A stretch of 64,000 nucleotides of DNA from Gaetbulibacter saemankumensis DSM 17032 (lineage in GTDB: Bacteria; Bacteroidota; Bacteroidia; Flavobacteriales; Flavobacteriaceae), in NCBI RefSeq assembly GCF_000425645.1, contig NZ_AUDV01000006.1, positions 434,001 through 498,000 of the forward strand, given 5' to 3'. The position numbers were made by a program, and so were the translations under genes. The notes beneath the pieces are model-generated. The model worked only from the letters and a program-made list of their open reading frames with translations. It did not search any database and was not told the origin of the DNA. Below, piece by piece: positions 47,550-55,891 of this stretch. Position 1 is the stretch's first letter, and each line of letters begins with the position of its first letter.

Positions 47550-48023
47550 TTAGTTCAAATAAGGATAAACAGTAACATTTGATTCAAATGCTTTCAAATA
47601 CTCTGCTGCAAATGCCTGAATTAAATTATCATCAATTTCATTGATACTTCCAATATTCTTAGGTCCTTGTGCAATGTCTACTGGTAAACTTTTCGCAAAT
47701 TCATTCAATAATTCTCTTGCTTTATCGAAAGATAAATACTCATCGAAATCACCTTTAAGTAATTGATTATGGATTTGTTCTTCATAATTAATGCTCAACC
47801 TAAAAAGATGAAAGTGATTTGGTCCAACCTTTTTATCTATAATACTTTTTATAGCATCAAAAGCAGCAGCGTATTGGACGTTTTTTGATCTTGGAAAAGT
47901 GAAATTTAAAAATATTTTAGAGCTTTCGTTAAAAAATTTAGTCTTCCACCATCCGTTTTTTTCACCTAGAACTGCTACTGCAACTCTAGTTAATAAAAGA
48001 TTATTTATATTTTCTTTAGTCAT
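47550..48023 (-). CDS. brxE: BrxE-family-like protein
   Basis: 157 aa. The order of motifs (LLTRVAVAVLGEKNGWWKTKFF, IFLNFTFPRS, then HFHLFRLSINYEEQI) fits my memory of BrxE, a small protein typical of BREX type 6. It sits directly before brxA, where type 6 loci carry brxE. Biochemical role unknown. Spacing is 2 bases to brxA and 13 to the DUF2130 gene. A profile search should settle the name; if it fails, it is simply an unknown BREX-operon protein. Confidence 0.6.
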   Translation of the reverse strand: MTKENINNLLLTRVAVAVLGEKNGWWKTKFFNESSKIFLNFTFPRSKNVQYAAAFDAIKSIIDKKVGPNHFHLFRLSINYEEQIHNQLLKGDFDEYLSFDKARELLNEFAKSLPVDIAQGPKNIGSINEIDDNLIQAFAAEYLKAFESNVTVYPYLN

Positions 48024-48036
48024 TTAAATATGATTT

Positions 48037-49308
48037 CTACAAATTGTCAAATTTTTGTTTCATGGTTGGGTTGCCATGGGTTAATTTTTTAATGGTTAAA
48101 TCATCTGCCTTATTATTCGCCAAACGTAAATTATTTTCTGAAGATAATAAAGCCGCCTTAGTCTTTTCTAAATGAGAGATGGTTTTATCTATTTCACTAA
48201 TAGCAGTCATAAATTTACGACTTGCTAACTCATAATTACGCGCAAAACCGGTTTTAAAATCGTTAATCTTATCCTCAAAATTAGTAATGTCAATATTCTG
48301 ATTTCTCATGACACTTAACTCAGCCTTGTACTCTAAAGACTTCATACCTGCATTACGGAGAAGAGTAATCATTGGTATAAAAAACTGGGGACGAATCACA
48401 TACATTTTTTCGTACTTATATGACACATCAACAATACCGGTATTGTAGAGTTCATTATCTGACTCTAATAAAGAAACCAATACGGCATACTCACAACCTT
48501 TATCTCTACGGTCTTTATCTAATTTGGCAAAGAAATCTTCATTTTTCTTTTTTGTGGAAGTCGTATCATTTTCATTCTTCATTTCAAACATTATAGAAAC
48601 CACCTCATTATCAGCATGGTCTGTTTCTTTAAATATGTAGTCACCTTTTGTTCCTCCTGAAGCATCGTTATCTTTCTCAAAATAAGCATTTTGAAAGGCA
48701 GTTGCTCTTAGTTTGTTAAACTCCGTTTCACAATGCTGCTCCAAGGTTTCACCAATCATTTTGGTAGAAAGCTTTTGTTTGTAGTTTTTTAAACGCTCTA
48801 TTTCATCATCCTTTAACTGCAAATCTTTTGCTATATGATCCAATTCTCGCCTAAAATCCTCTTTTAAAGACTTTTCAAGGTTCTCTTTTTCAGCTTCTTT
48901 CAATTTGACATCATTCTCTAATTGGTCTTTTTCTTTTTCAAGAGCTCTTACCGCATTCGAAAGCTCCAATTTTTTCTGTATTTCGGTTTGATCCAATTTA
49001 GACTGTAATTGTCTAATTTCTTCTTGTTTTTTGGACACCTCATCTACTAATTCGTCTTTGCTTTTAAGTTTTAAATTATTGATTTCTATATCTTTTTGAG
49101 CCAATTGCTCCTTAAACAAACTTGTAATATTTGCCTCGACTAATTTTAGGGCCGCTTCTTTTTCCCTATTTGCAGCATCTAATCGACTCTGAAGTTCCTC
49201 ATCAAACTGTTGATCTCTAACTTGCTTTATAATGTTAGTATAAACGGCGTCATCAACTTTAAAGACTTCTTTACAATTTGGACATTTTACTTCGCTATTC
49301 GCACTCAT
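48037..49308 (-). CDS. DUF2130 protein with zinc-ribbon, coiled coil and PD-(D/E)XK-like domain
   Basis: 423 aa. An N-terminal CPNC (9-12) resembles half of a zinc ribbon. A long charged coiled coil spans ~30-180. The DUF2130 domain contains GTKGDYIF (Asp223) and [10 protein letters not shown] (Glu242, Lys244), the PD-(D/E)XK nuclease spacing. First gene of the BREX body; an operator-like palindrome lies 40 bases before its ATG. It could be a nuclease accessory to BREX or co-opted cargo. Nuclease activity is inferred. Confidence 0.78.
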   Translation of the reverse strand: MSANSEVKCPNCKEVFKVDDAVYTNIIKQVRDQQFDEELQSRLDAANREKEAALKLVEANITSLFKEQLAQKDIEINNLKLKSKDELVDEVSKKQEEIRQLQSKLDQTEIQKKLELSNAVRALEKEKDQLENDVKLKEAEKENLEKSLKEDFRRELDHIAKDLQLKDDEIERLKNYKQKLSTKMIGETLEQHCETEFNKLRATAFQNAYFEKDNDASGGTKGDYIFKETDHADNEVVSIMFEMKNENDTTSTKKKNEDFFAKLDKDRRDKGCEYAVLVSLLESDNELYNTGIVDVSYKYEKMYVIRPQFFIPMITLLRNAGMKSLEYKAELSVMRNQNIDITNFEDKINDFKTGFARNYELASRKFMTAISEIDKTISHLEKTKAALLSSENNLRLANNKADDLTIKKLTHGNPTMKQKFDNL

Positions 49309-49346
49309 AGTTTATTTTTAAGGTTCGATACAAATATGAAATTCAA

Positions 49347-49374
49347 ACATGCAATATATGTGCATATTAATAAA
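49347..49374 (-). promoter_or_regulatory. Palindromic operator-like site 3 (DUF2130/BREX body)
   Basis: Plus-strand ATGCA (49349-49353) - 7 bases - TGCAT (49361-49365), a perfect 5-bp inverted repeat, with TTTATT just upstream on the minus strand. It lies in the 58-base gap between the WYL gene and the DUF2130 gene, so the BREX body can be controlled apart from its regulator. Confidence 0.6.
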
Positions 49375-50368
49375 TTTTGTTCATTTTTCTTATTTTTTCT
49401 ATTAATTCATCCCTTACAATTGAAGGTGAAATAACTTCTATGTCTGCACCAAAGGATAATAATAGCTGATATAATTCTGGATTAGGTATAACTTCGATTG
49501 TTATGGTATTTCCTGTTTCGTCAGAGTTATCTATTTTCTGAGTTCCATGTATCGGCTTTGTTACTACATAATTTATACGATTCTCTGAAAATTTCAATTT
49601 GATGAGTTCTACTTTAGATTCTTCTGGTTTAGTTACGCCTATAACATCTTCAAAATAATCCATCCAGTTAATATCTAAAGGATCAAAGTCATCTGCTAAT
49701 TCAATTATAGAAACTATTCTATCCAAAGGATAATTTGAAATAGATTGATAAACCTCATTAAAACAAAACAAAAACCAGCGGTTATTATATTGCTTCAAAT
49801 AATACGGACAAATAATCACTTGTTGTTGAGGTTTTCCGTAAGGTTCATAAATTAACTTGACTTTTTTCCTTTTTAGAATAAGATTAAAAAGCGTACCAAC
49901 ATGTCCTCTCCCTTTAAGGTCTATATTTTCTTGATAACCAATGGCTCCATTATCTCCAATGGCCACTAGATCAAACGCCTGTTCCATTCGAGGAATTAAT
50001 TCTTCTAACCAGTTAAATTCTTCTCGATGTTTATATCTAGATAAAATAGCTAAAGTCGTTTCAAGTTGTTCTGAATCATTAACATTTAAAGGGTGATTTG
50101 CAATAGAGAAGTTTTTATCCTTGTAGCGAAAGGCTTTTTTACGTTCTTTTTTTAAGCCCTCAATGAGTTCAATAGCCCAACCTGCATCAGATTTCATATG
50201 TTCAATATCATACTGAAGTTGTCGAAGTTTAACCCCTTCAGTTCCTAACTCATAAAGCACATTGTTAATCTCTTCTAAAAGGTCATCATAATTATATAGT
50301 CTATTAAAGTTGCTAAAGCAACGGTCTAGTATCGTGTATCGTATTTGAGCATGCCTATTGGTTGCCAT
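49367..50368 (-). CDS. WYL-domain transcriptional regulator (BrxR-like)
   Basis: 333 aa. An N-terminal winged-helix region (HAQIRYTILDRCFSNFNRLYNYDDLLEEI) is followed by a WYL domain (~150-250: KVKLIYEPYGKP, ICPYYLKQYNNRWFLFCFNE, ISNYPLDRIVSI). A WYL C-terminal extension finishes the protein, ending LIEKIRKMNKIY. BrxR proteins of this architecture repress BREX loci by binding inverted repeats. It sits directly upstream of the BREX body. The four TGCA-N7-TGCAT palindromes in the island are candidate binding sites. Confidence 0.85.
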   Translation of the reverse strand: MATNRHAQIRYTILDRCFSNFNRLYNYDDLLEEINNVLYELGTEGVKLRQLQYDIEHMKSDAGWAIELIEGLKKERKKAFRYKDKNFSIANHPLNVNDSEQLETTLAILSRYKHREEFNWLEELIPRMEQAFDLVAIGDNGAIGYQENIDLKGRGHVGTLFNLILKRKKVKLIYEPYGKPQQQVIICPYYLKQYNNRWFLFCFNEVYQSISNYPLDRIVSIIELADDFDPLDINWMDYFEDVIGVTKPEESKVELIKLKFSENRINYVVTKPIHGTQKIDNSDETGNTITIEVIPNPELYQLLLSFGADIEVISPSIVRDELIEKIRKMNKIY

Positions 50369-50420
50369 GTAATTTAATTATTTGATTTTCGCTATTAGCT
50401 ATAAGGAGACTTAAAAGTAG

Positions 50421-50428
50421 CAAAATTA
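50421..50428 (-). promoter_or_regulatory. Candidate -7 box for the WYL gene
   Basis: TAATTTTG on the minus strand matches TAnnTTTG, 53 bases upstream of the WYL ATG. No clear -33 box is seen. Confidence 0.4.
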
Positions 50429-50465
50429 CGTATAAACGGACCTAACATTAGTCAGTAATTTTCTA

Positions 50466-50495
50466 CTTTTATTAATATGCAAATATACTGCGCAT
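50466..50495 (+). promoter_or_regulatory. Palindromic operator-like site 4 (Cys-rich gene / WYL gene)
   Basis: TTTATT, 2 bases, then ATGCA (50477-50481) - N7 - TGC (50489-50491), in the divergent region between the WYL gene and the 50527 gene. It shares 13 bases with site 3 in the same orientation to the gene. The minus strand within the site also reads TATATTTG, a -7-like box. Confidence 0.55.
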
Positions 50496-50526
50496 TATGA
50501 GTTCAATTTTGCTTAAAATTATTACA

Positions 50527-50919
50527 ATGAAGCGAAATTCTGTTTTAAAACTTGAAGATTTGACATCATTGGATGAGTTGGATTATATCAACTCCATTTG
50601 GTATGCTATCATGAAAATGGAGGTGGGACTATTAAAACTTATACTTGCTGATGATATCGACTATGAAGATATTGGGAAACTTAAATTTATAGAAAAATTG
50701 AACGACCGATTCAATAACCATAAAACTCATGGAGATTCTGAATTGTTATTGGATTTAGACTGCTGCAAGGGCTGTAATTGCAATAAGCCTATCTGTAAAT
50801 TTGTTGGAAACCACTCTGGAATGCACTTTGCCTTATTTTTTGAAATGACTGATGAAAAAATAACGGATATTTATCACTGCGACTGGTATGGAGATATTGA
50901 TTTTTTAGATGCTTTTTAA
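50527..50919 (+). CDS. Cys-rich small protein of unknown function
   Basis: 130 aa from ATG at 50527; an in-frame ATG at 50497 would add 10 residues. The later start is preferred because the operator-like site ends at 50491, giving a 35-base distance like the other three sites (32-56). A Cys cluster, DCCKGCNCNKPICKFVGNHSG, could bind metal; a following FALFFEMTDEKITDIYHCDWYGD may be a strand pair. Divergent from the WYL regulator; its end overlaps the HEPN gene by 15 bases, convergent. No family recognised. Confidence 0.6.
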   Translation: MKRNSVLKLEDLTSLDELDYINSIWYAIMKMEVGLLKLILADDIDYEDIGKLKFIEKLNDRFNNHKTHGDSELLLDLDCCKGCNCNKPICKFVGNHSGMHFALFFEMTDEKITDIYHCDWYGDIDFLDAF

Positions 50920-51702
50920 CAAATTAAACCAATCATCTACCCGGATCTCTAATCTAGTAATCTCTTTTTCAGCTAGAGGTGTACAATGAGCAATAGAAAC
51001 TCTTAAGCGATTAAGGTCAATCATTACTTCATTTACGGAATTTAAATTTCTATTAAATTTATTTCCGAAGACATTCCAATGAGTATTTATAATTTTTCTT
51101 AAATCTCCAAATGTTGTATAGTCAATCTTCTGGTCAGATCTTTTAGTATGGGAAGTGTCTAGTTCATATTCTATGTTGTTTTTTACATTTTCTTTAACCC
51201 GTAAATCAATTTTACGCCACCAGTTTTCACCATATTCTTCCTCCAAAGTAGTTTTAACTAGCTGACGAATTGAGCGCTCCAAACAATAAAATAACTCATA
51301 ACTATATCGCATACTGGATGCTTCTAATTTCAAACTTTCGTCAAAATAATTACCTAAGTTATTATTAATTTGTTTAACAGTTTTTTGTCTGTCAGACACC
51401 TTATTCGACCTATCTCCTCGTCGCTTAGGTTTATTTAACAAAAACCGTTTATAGGTTTTTAACCCATTTATATAGGTCCTATTTCCCTTGTTTCCATAAT
51501 CACTATATTTTCCATCAAAATCATAAATAGAAATTATTTCTTCTAGTTCATCTGGGTCAGTAATATTCAAAATATTCATTCTAATTTCTTTATACTTAGA
51601 ATAATGTTCTGAAATCTTTTCTAGAGCTTTACTATAGCTATAGATTGTCCCAGGTGCTTTATCTTCATTTTTCTCAACCCAATATTTAAACTTTTCAAGC
51701 AT
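50905..51702 (-). CDS. Swt1-type HEPN domain protein with integrase-SAM-like N-terminus
   Basis: 265 aa. Residues 1-92 resemble a tyrosine-recombinase core-binding (SAM-like) helical bundle (TIYSYSKALEKISEHY ... YINGLKTYKRFLL), but no catalytic domain follows. Residues ~115-265 fit the Swt1 HEPN type: SYELFYCLERSIRQLV, WWRKIDLRV, and LNRLRVSIAHCTPL with the HEPN R-x4-H motif (Arg234-His239). HEPN proteins with this motif are often RNases in conflict systems. It stands alone between the Cys-rich gene and a gene-free stretch. Confidence 0.7.
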   Translation of the reverse strand: MLEKFKYWVEKNEDKAPGTIYSYSKALEKISEHYSKYKEIRMNILNITDPDELEEIISIYDFDGKYSDYGNKGNRTYINGLKTYKRFLLNKPKRRGDRSNKVSDRQKTVKQINNNLGNYFDESLKLEASSMRYSYELFYCLERSIRQLVKTTLEEEYGENWWRKIDLRVKENVKNNIEYELDTSHTKRSDQKIDYTTFGDLRKIINTHWNVFGNKFNRNLNSVNEVMIDLNRLRVSIAHCTPLAEKEITRLEIRVDDWFNLLKSI

Positions 51703-52229
51703 CTAATCCTAATTTAAATAAATCTACAATTTTTTTTTATTCTCTTATTAATGATTAACTCACAAAAAAGTAAAATTAAAAAGGTGTCTTTGATTAATAA
51801 GTCAGATATTATTGTTTTCTTACTAGTTAAGAATATATTAATATATGCATTTTATGAAACTCTTATTTCTAGATCAAATTTTAATTTAATCTCTTTTTTA
51901 CTTCCTTTAAAAATAGACGCTACATTAATGTTTATTAAATAAATTAAATTATCTGACCTTCTATAACCTCTGACTTCTGTTGTGGTGTTATTTTTTGAAT
52001 TAGATACAACCTCAAAACTAACTTTTCTTTAGCAAAACATTTAATGTTAACATCTTTAGTTCTGTAGCTATTTAAGAATATGCATTTACCCCAAACAATC
52101 TGTTCATTTTCTATTTGAAAGAATAATATAAAAGAAGGCCAACATTTCTGCCAACCCTTTCTTTCATTATTAATCTAATCCAATAAAACTAATATCTCTT
52201 ACAACTTTAGTATCTATAACTATAGCAAT
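51703..52229. other. Gene-free region with one copy of a 31-bp repeat
   Basis: 527 bp, AT-rich. A possible 63-codon frame at 51751-51942 has no homology sign and is not called. It contains GACGCTACATTA and flanking bases at 51916-51946, which recur at 53351-53381 on the far side of the ADP-ribosylglycohydrolase gene. Confidence 0.5.
51916..51946 (+). repeat. Imperfect direct repeat, copy 1
   Basis: Thirty-one bases beginning GACGCTACATTA and ending AATAAATTA (spaced); 26 of 31 match copy 2 at 53351-53381. The two copies bracket the ADP-ribosylglycohydrolase gene. Confidence 0.5.
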
Positions 52230-53087
52230 TTATTTTGAATGTTCAGCCAACTGTTCCATAATTATTTCACTTAAATTTTTATGGTCATAATACGCCTCAG
52301 AATAGAAATTATAGACCACATCAAGCATTTCTTTAGGTAGATAGGACAAGGTTTTTACAATTATCTTTTCCGGTATATCCTTATAGAATTTTTCAGCAAT
52401 ACTACCTGTGATACAAGCCAAGGTATCGCTATCTCCACCTATGGATATAGCATTTCTAATAGCATCCTCGAAGTCTGTACTTTCAAGGAAACAGACTATA
52501 GCCTCGGGAACTGTCCTTTGGCAAGTTTCATTGTATTCGTAAGTTTCTCTTAACTGTTCTACTGTACGGTTGAGGTCATAGCCGAATTCTTCTTCAATGG
52601 CTTTTTTGATCTGTTCCTTGGATTTATGTGTAATAGCCATTTTACAGGCTACTACTACTGCCTGGGCACCTTTGATTCCTTCGGGGTGACTATGTGAAAC
52701 TTCCGTTACAAATTTTGCTGATTCTCTTATGTCTCCAAACGTAAGTGAGGGTACTGACGATACACGCATGGCTGCACCATTACCATAACTGTTCCCTTTC
52801 TTGAACAGAACATAATTAGTGGTCTCAAATTGATTCAGCCACTTGACAAAGTTTCTTCCATACGTCAAATGGAGTTGTGGGTACTTTTTGTACCAATCAT
52901 ATAAATGCGAACAAAGTCTTGATTGTGATATTTGCCTATCCAGTAATAAGAATTCGGTAATTGCTACCGTCATTACAGTGTCATCTGTAAACGTGCTTTC
53001 TTTACTGAATAAATCAAATTCTTTACTCTTATGATTATCGAACTCATATATTGAGCCTACTATGTCTCCGATTATTGCGCCTATCAT
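52230..53087 (-). CDS. ADP-ribosylglycohydrolase (DraG/ARH) family protein
   Basis: 285 aa, full length for the family. N-terminal MIGAIIGDIVGSIYEF, the metal-binding STFTDDTVMTVA near 32-43, and the C-terminal GGDSDTLACITGSIAEKFY with the paired metal-binding Asp residues are all intact. The family removes ADP-ribose from proteins or nucleic acids using Mg2+. In this island it could counter the DarT-like enzyme 23 kb away or act against phage ADP-ribosylation; both are inference. It stands alone, flanked by gene-free DNA and a pair of 31-bp repeats. Confidence 0.88.
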   Translation of the reverse strand: MIGAIIGDIVGSIYEFDNHKSKEFDLFSKESTFTDDTVMTVAITEFLLLDRQISQSRLCSHLYDWYKKYPQLHLTYGRNFVKWLNQFETTNYVLFKKGNSYGNGAAMRVSSVPSLTFGDIRESAKFVTEVSHSHPEGIKGAQAVVVACKMAITHKSKEQIKKAIEEEFGYDLNRTVEQLRETYEYNETCQRTVPEAIVCFLESTDFEDAIRNAISIGGDSDTLACITGSIAEKFYKDIPEKIIVKTLSYLPKEMLDVVYNFYSEAYYDHKNLSEIIMEQLAEHSK

Positions 53088-53408
53088 GACTTATTTGTGT
53101 TCTGTAAGATAAAGATAAGATACTTTCGTATTCTTTTAGATACTCTTTTTATCTATATATTTAAATATAATTTTACTTTAAAAACGTGAGTGCATGACAC
53201 ACATACCTATTATTGATATTTTGTAATTAAAGAAAACTAATCTTTATCATTCATTAAACTTACTGCTTGAATAACAACTGATTTTCCTCTTTTTCAATTT
53301 TAAGCATTTGTTTGTTAGTATATAGCATATTTATTTATGCTTCATAAAAAGACGCTACATTAGGGTTTAACTAATAAATTATATAGCTAGAGTATTAAAT
53401 ATATATAC
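53088..53408. other. Gene-free region with second 31-bp repeat copy
   Basis: 321 bp, AT-rich; no ORF or RNA supported. Contains repeat copy 2 at 53351-53381. Confidence 0.45.
53351..53381 (+). repeat. Imperfect direct repeat, copy 2
   Basis: Partner of 51916-51946: identical over GACGCTACATTA, then GTTTA and AATAAATTA with five mismatches in total; same orientation, 1435 bp apart. Confidence 0.5.
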
Positions 53409-54869
53409 TTATATAACTTCTTTTATTATTGAATAGTCATTCCAATCTTCTATTTCTAATTTTGGCGATAAAGTCGTTAGTTCCTTAATATGTTGTTGCA
53501 TTTCATCTTTCAAAACATCCTTCCATGATTCTGTTGTAACTAAAGCATCATGAATACTGGAAATTGGCATACCTGGGTATTTGTGGTGAATTTTCCATGC
53601 CGTGTAGTCTAACAACACATAAGCTTCCATATTTTGAAGCAACTTAGATAAGCCTACCCCAAATTCTTGAAGACAAATGAAAATTCTGAATAGACTAGGG
53701 TATTCTTTTCTAAAAACCTTAGCCTCTTTAATCGTGGTTTTAGGTTTACTATAAAATATCTCCATTACAACCTTTTTGACTAACTCTCTTGTTGTATCAT
53801 AAATTACTTTACTTCTAGGCTCATTTACTTCCTTTAATTTCCATTTTTTCTTCTTGCCAAAATTTGAAACCATTCTATATGGTAAACCATTTTCATCAAA
53901 GTCAATAGACAGCAATTTCTCAAATTCAGAATAAAAATCTCTGTTTAATACCGATAGAACGAAACTCACTAATTCTTGCTTGTCTAACTCTAAGTTAAAA
54001 AGAGCATCTACCATTTCGTCCGTTAGTAAATCTGTTGCTTTTGTTTGTTTTAACAAGCCCTTGTCTTGCTTTAAAATAGCTTTTATAACGACACTTAACA
54101 TAAATGGCTGAGAGGTCTTTAAATCAACTCCTACAAGGTGTTCGCTATTGTATAGAATATGCTTTCGCAGTACCCTAGAAGACCTAGTTAAGTTACTGTG
54201 CAATCTATTATCTGTAGCTGGTTTTATAGAATATTTCCAATATTGATTACGGAATTCATTTATTAATTGAAAATTAGATTTATAACTGCTTTTTGTCTTT
54301 TCATCATTTTTTAGACTTTCAATTTCTAAAAGTGCGTCAAATGAATTAATTGTAAGATTATCATTAAAAAACTTAACTAAATGAGGTCTTTCATTTTGAC
54401 AATACTGGTTCTTGTTTCTTTGAGAACCACCCCTTCCTTTATTATCAAATTTTTTCAAGAAAGTTTTATCAGTTATTGGATAAGACATTAATTCATTATT
54501 CAAATACATTTCACTAAAACAGAATGTATTGCATTTATGGTTATCAGTGCTATAATTTCTAGTTTTTACAATGAATCCATGCTTTATAAAGAAGCCTAAG
54601 TAGAGATAATATTTATCATGATACTTCTTTAATATTTGTGAATTCAATGCAACTTCATCAGATCGCTCTTCCTCTCTGTAAAAGCTGGGAATACTGTTTA
54701 ATAAGCTCAAAATAAAAACAGATATGTCTAGTTTAAGTTTAGGCTTGTTTACTTTATTGTATTCAAGAATGGCTACTTCTAAATCCTTTAATAGTTTTTT
54801 TTGGATAATGACTTGTTTACTTCTTTTTTTGGTAAAATCATTTTGAATTTTAAGTGTCGAATCATTCAT
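53409..54869 (-). CDS. Divergent family-A DNA/RNA polymerase-like protein
   Basis: 486 aa. The C-terminal half shows family-A polymerase motifs in order: NRLHSNLTRSSRVLRKHI (221-238; like TGRLSS...NIP...R), motif A LVGVDLKTSQPFMLS (245-259, Asp249), motif B RELVKKVVMEIFYS (361-374) with Arg361/Lys365/Tyr373 at the same spacing as Klenow R754/K758/Y766, and motif C SSIHDALV (437-444, His440-Asp441). The Glu after HD in PolI is Ala here. No exonuclease domain is seen; the first 200 residues are unknown. It lies in the mobile core near the integrase, so a role in replicating the excised element is plausible. The assignment is by eye. Confidence 0.6.
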   Translation of the reverse strand: MNDSTLKIQNDFTKKRSKQVIIQKKLLKDLEVAILEYNKVNKPKLKLDISVFILSLLNSIPSFYREEERSDEVALNSQILKKYHDKYYLYLGFFIKHGFIVKTRNYSTDNHKCNTFCFSEMYLNNELMSYPITDKTFLKKFDNKGRGGSQRNKNQYCQNERPHLVKFFNDNLTINSFDALLEIESLKNDEKTKSSYKSNFQLINEFRNQYWKYSIKPATDNRLHSNLTRSSRVLRKHILYNSEHLVGVDLKTSQPFMLSVVIKAILKQDKGLLKQTKATDLLTDEMVDALFNLELDKQELVSFVLSVLNRDFYSEFEKLLSIDFDENGLPYRMVSNFGKKKKWKLKEVNEPRSKVIYDTTRELVKKVVMEIFYSKPKTTIKEAKVFRKEYPSLFRIFICLQEFGVGLSKLLQNMEAYVLLDYTAWKIHHKYPGMPISSIHDALVTTESWKDVLKDEMQQHIKELTTLSPKLEIEDWNDYSIIKEVI

Positions 54870-54951
54870 AAGTACTACAATTTCAATTATTAATTGCAGT
54901 AAATATTAGAAAAAAGCCAAGTAGGTAACCGGTTATTACTAGTTACAAATT

Positions 54952-55821
54952 TTAGTTAAATTCGTTCTCCTGAATACGCTTTAAACCTAACACTTCTTCT
55001 TTTATTTTTGTTTGTGAATCTGTCGAAACTAATTTAATAACACTTTCTAAAAGATCTATTTTGTTTTGTAGCTTTCTTGGAGTTAGCGGATGAGGCGCGC
55101 CCTTTCTATTAGCATCACTTGAGTAACGTATGTATTTATTATAAAGAGCATCTCCGGAATTATGACCAAACTGTTTTACTATTTCCTCACTGTTTTCCCT
55201 ATTAATTAATTTGCCCTCATAAACAAATTTTAAGGCTATTTGATTAATTGACAAACTAAGGGTTTCGGCAGTTTCTATTTCAGCAAATTCAGTTTGTGAT
55301 ATTAATTTTGAGATATCATTATCTTCAAACTAAACGTCATCAATAAGTTGTATTACTTTACTATAATATTGCTTAAAATATTCAATTGTTTTATCAGAAG
55401 GTATTGTGAAATCTAAATACTGACTACTTGAAACTTCAAAGTAACAATAGAAGTTATAATTACTACTTGTAGAATACGAGCCTAAAAAACGATATTCTCT
55501 TTCAATAAAGTTTCCCAAGTGAAAAAGAGAATATCCAAAAACATGATTTATAAAATCCTCCCTGTCAGCATAAGGAAAAGCTTTTTTATAATTTTTAACC
55601 AGATCCAATAAGTAATCTTTAAAAATACTTAAATCAATTTCATGAAGAAAATCTACATATTGAGTTTGATTAACTCTGTATTTATCCATTTCAGAATCAG
55701 AATCTTTGAATTTGAGCCAGTTGTTCAGTTCCTTCTTGCTCTCTAAATCATTATTTGCATTAGTTAAGCACCCAATAACAAAATGAGAAGTAAATAAATT
55801 AAATCCTCCTAGCTCTTCCAT
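54952..55821 (-). pseudogene. Mobile-element protein interrupted by in-frame TAG
   Basis: ATG at 55821 opens a frame of 163 codons ending LIDDV, then TAG at 55330-55332. The same frame stays open for 125 more codons to 54952. The downstream part has no ATG, only a TTG at 55254, and reads SINQIALKFVYEGKLINRENSEEIVKQFGHNSGDALYNKY, a pattern I recall as the C-terminus of longer proteins in Bacteroidota mobile elements. The simplest reading is one ~289-aa gene with a recent nonsense mutation; two separate genes or readthrough remain possible. Function unknown. Confidence 0.65.
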
Positions 55822-55891
55822 CTCTTAAACTATTAATATATTGGTATAATTTATGTAAATTTATTTTCTTTTCATCTAAACCCGCCATAAA

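Noticed and set aside
51751-51942. 63-codon frame in the gene-free stretch before the ADP-ribosylglycohydrolase gene
   Set aside because: Low-complexity Lys/Ile/Leu/Phe composition expected from AT-rich noncoding DNA, no neighbour coupling and no motif.
52138-52160. Possible terminator in the gene-free stretch left of the ADP-ribosylglycohydrolase gene
   Set aside because: The GCCAAC copies are direct, not inverted, so no stable stem forms.
54952-55254. Separate 100-aa gene starting at TTG 55254
   Set aside because: The frame is open upstream to the TAG at 55330-55332 and continuous with the preceding gene; a split single gene is simpler.
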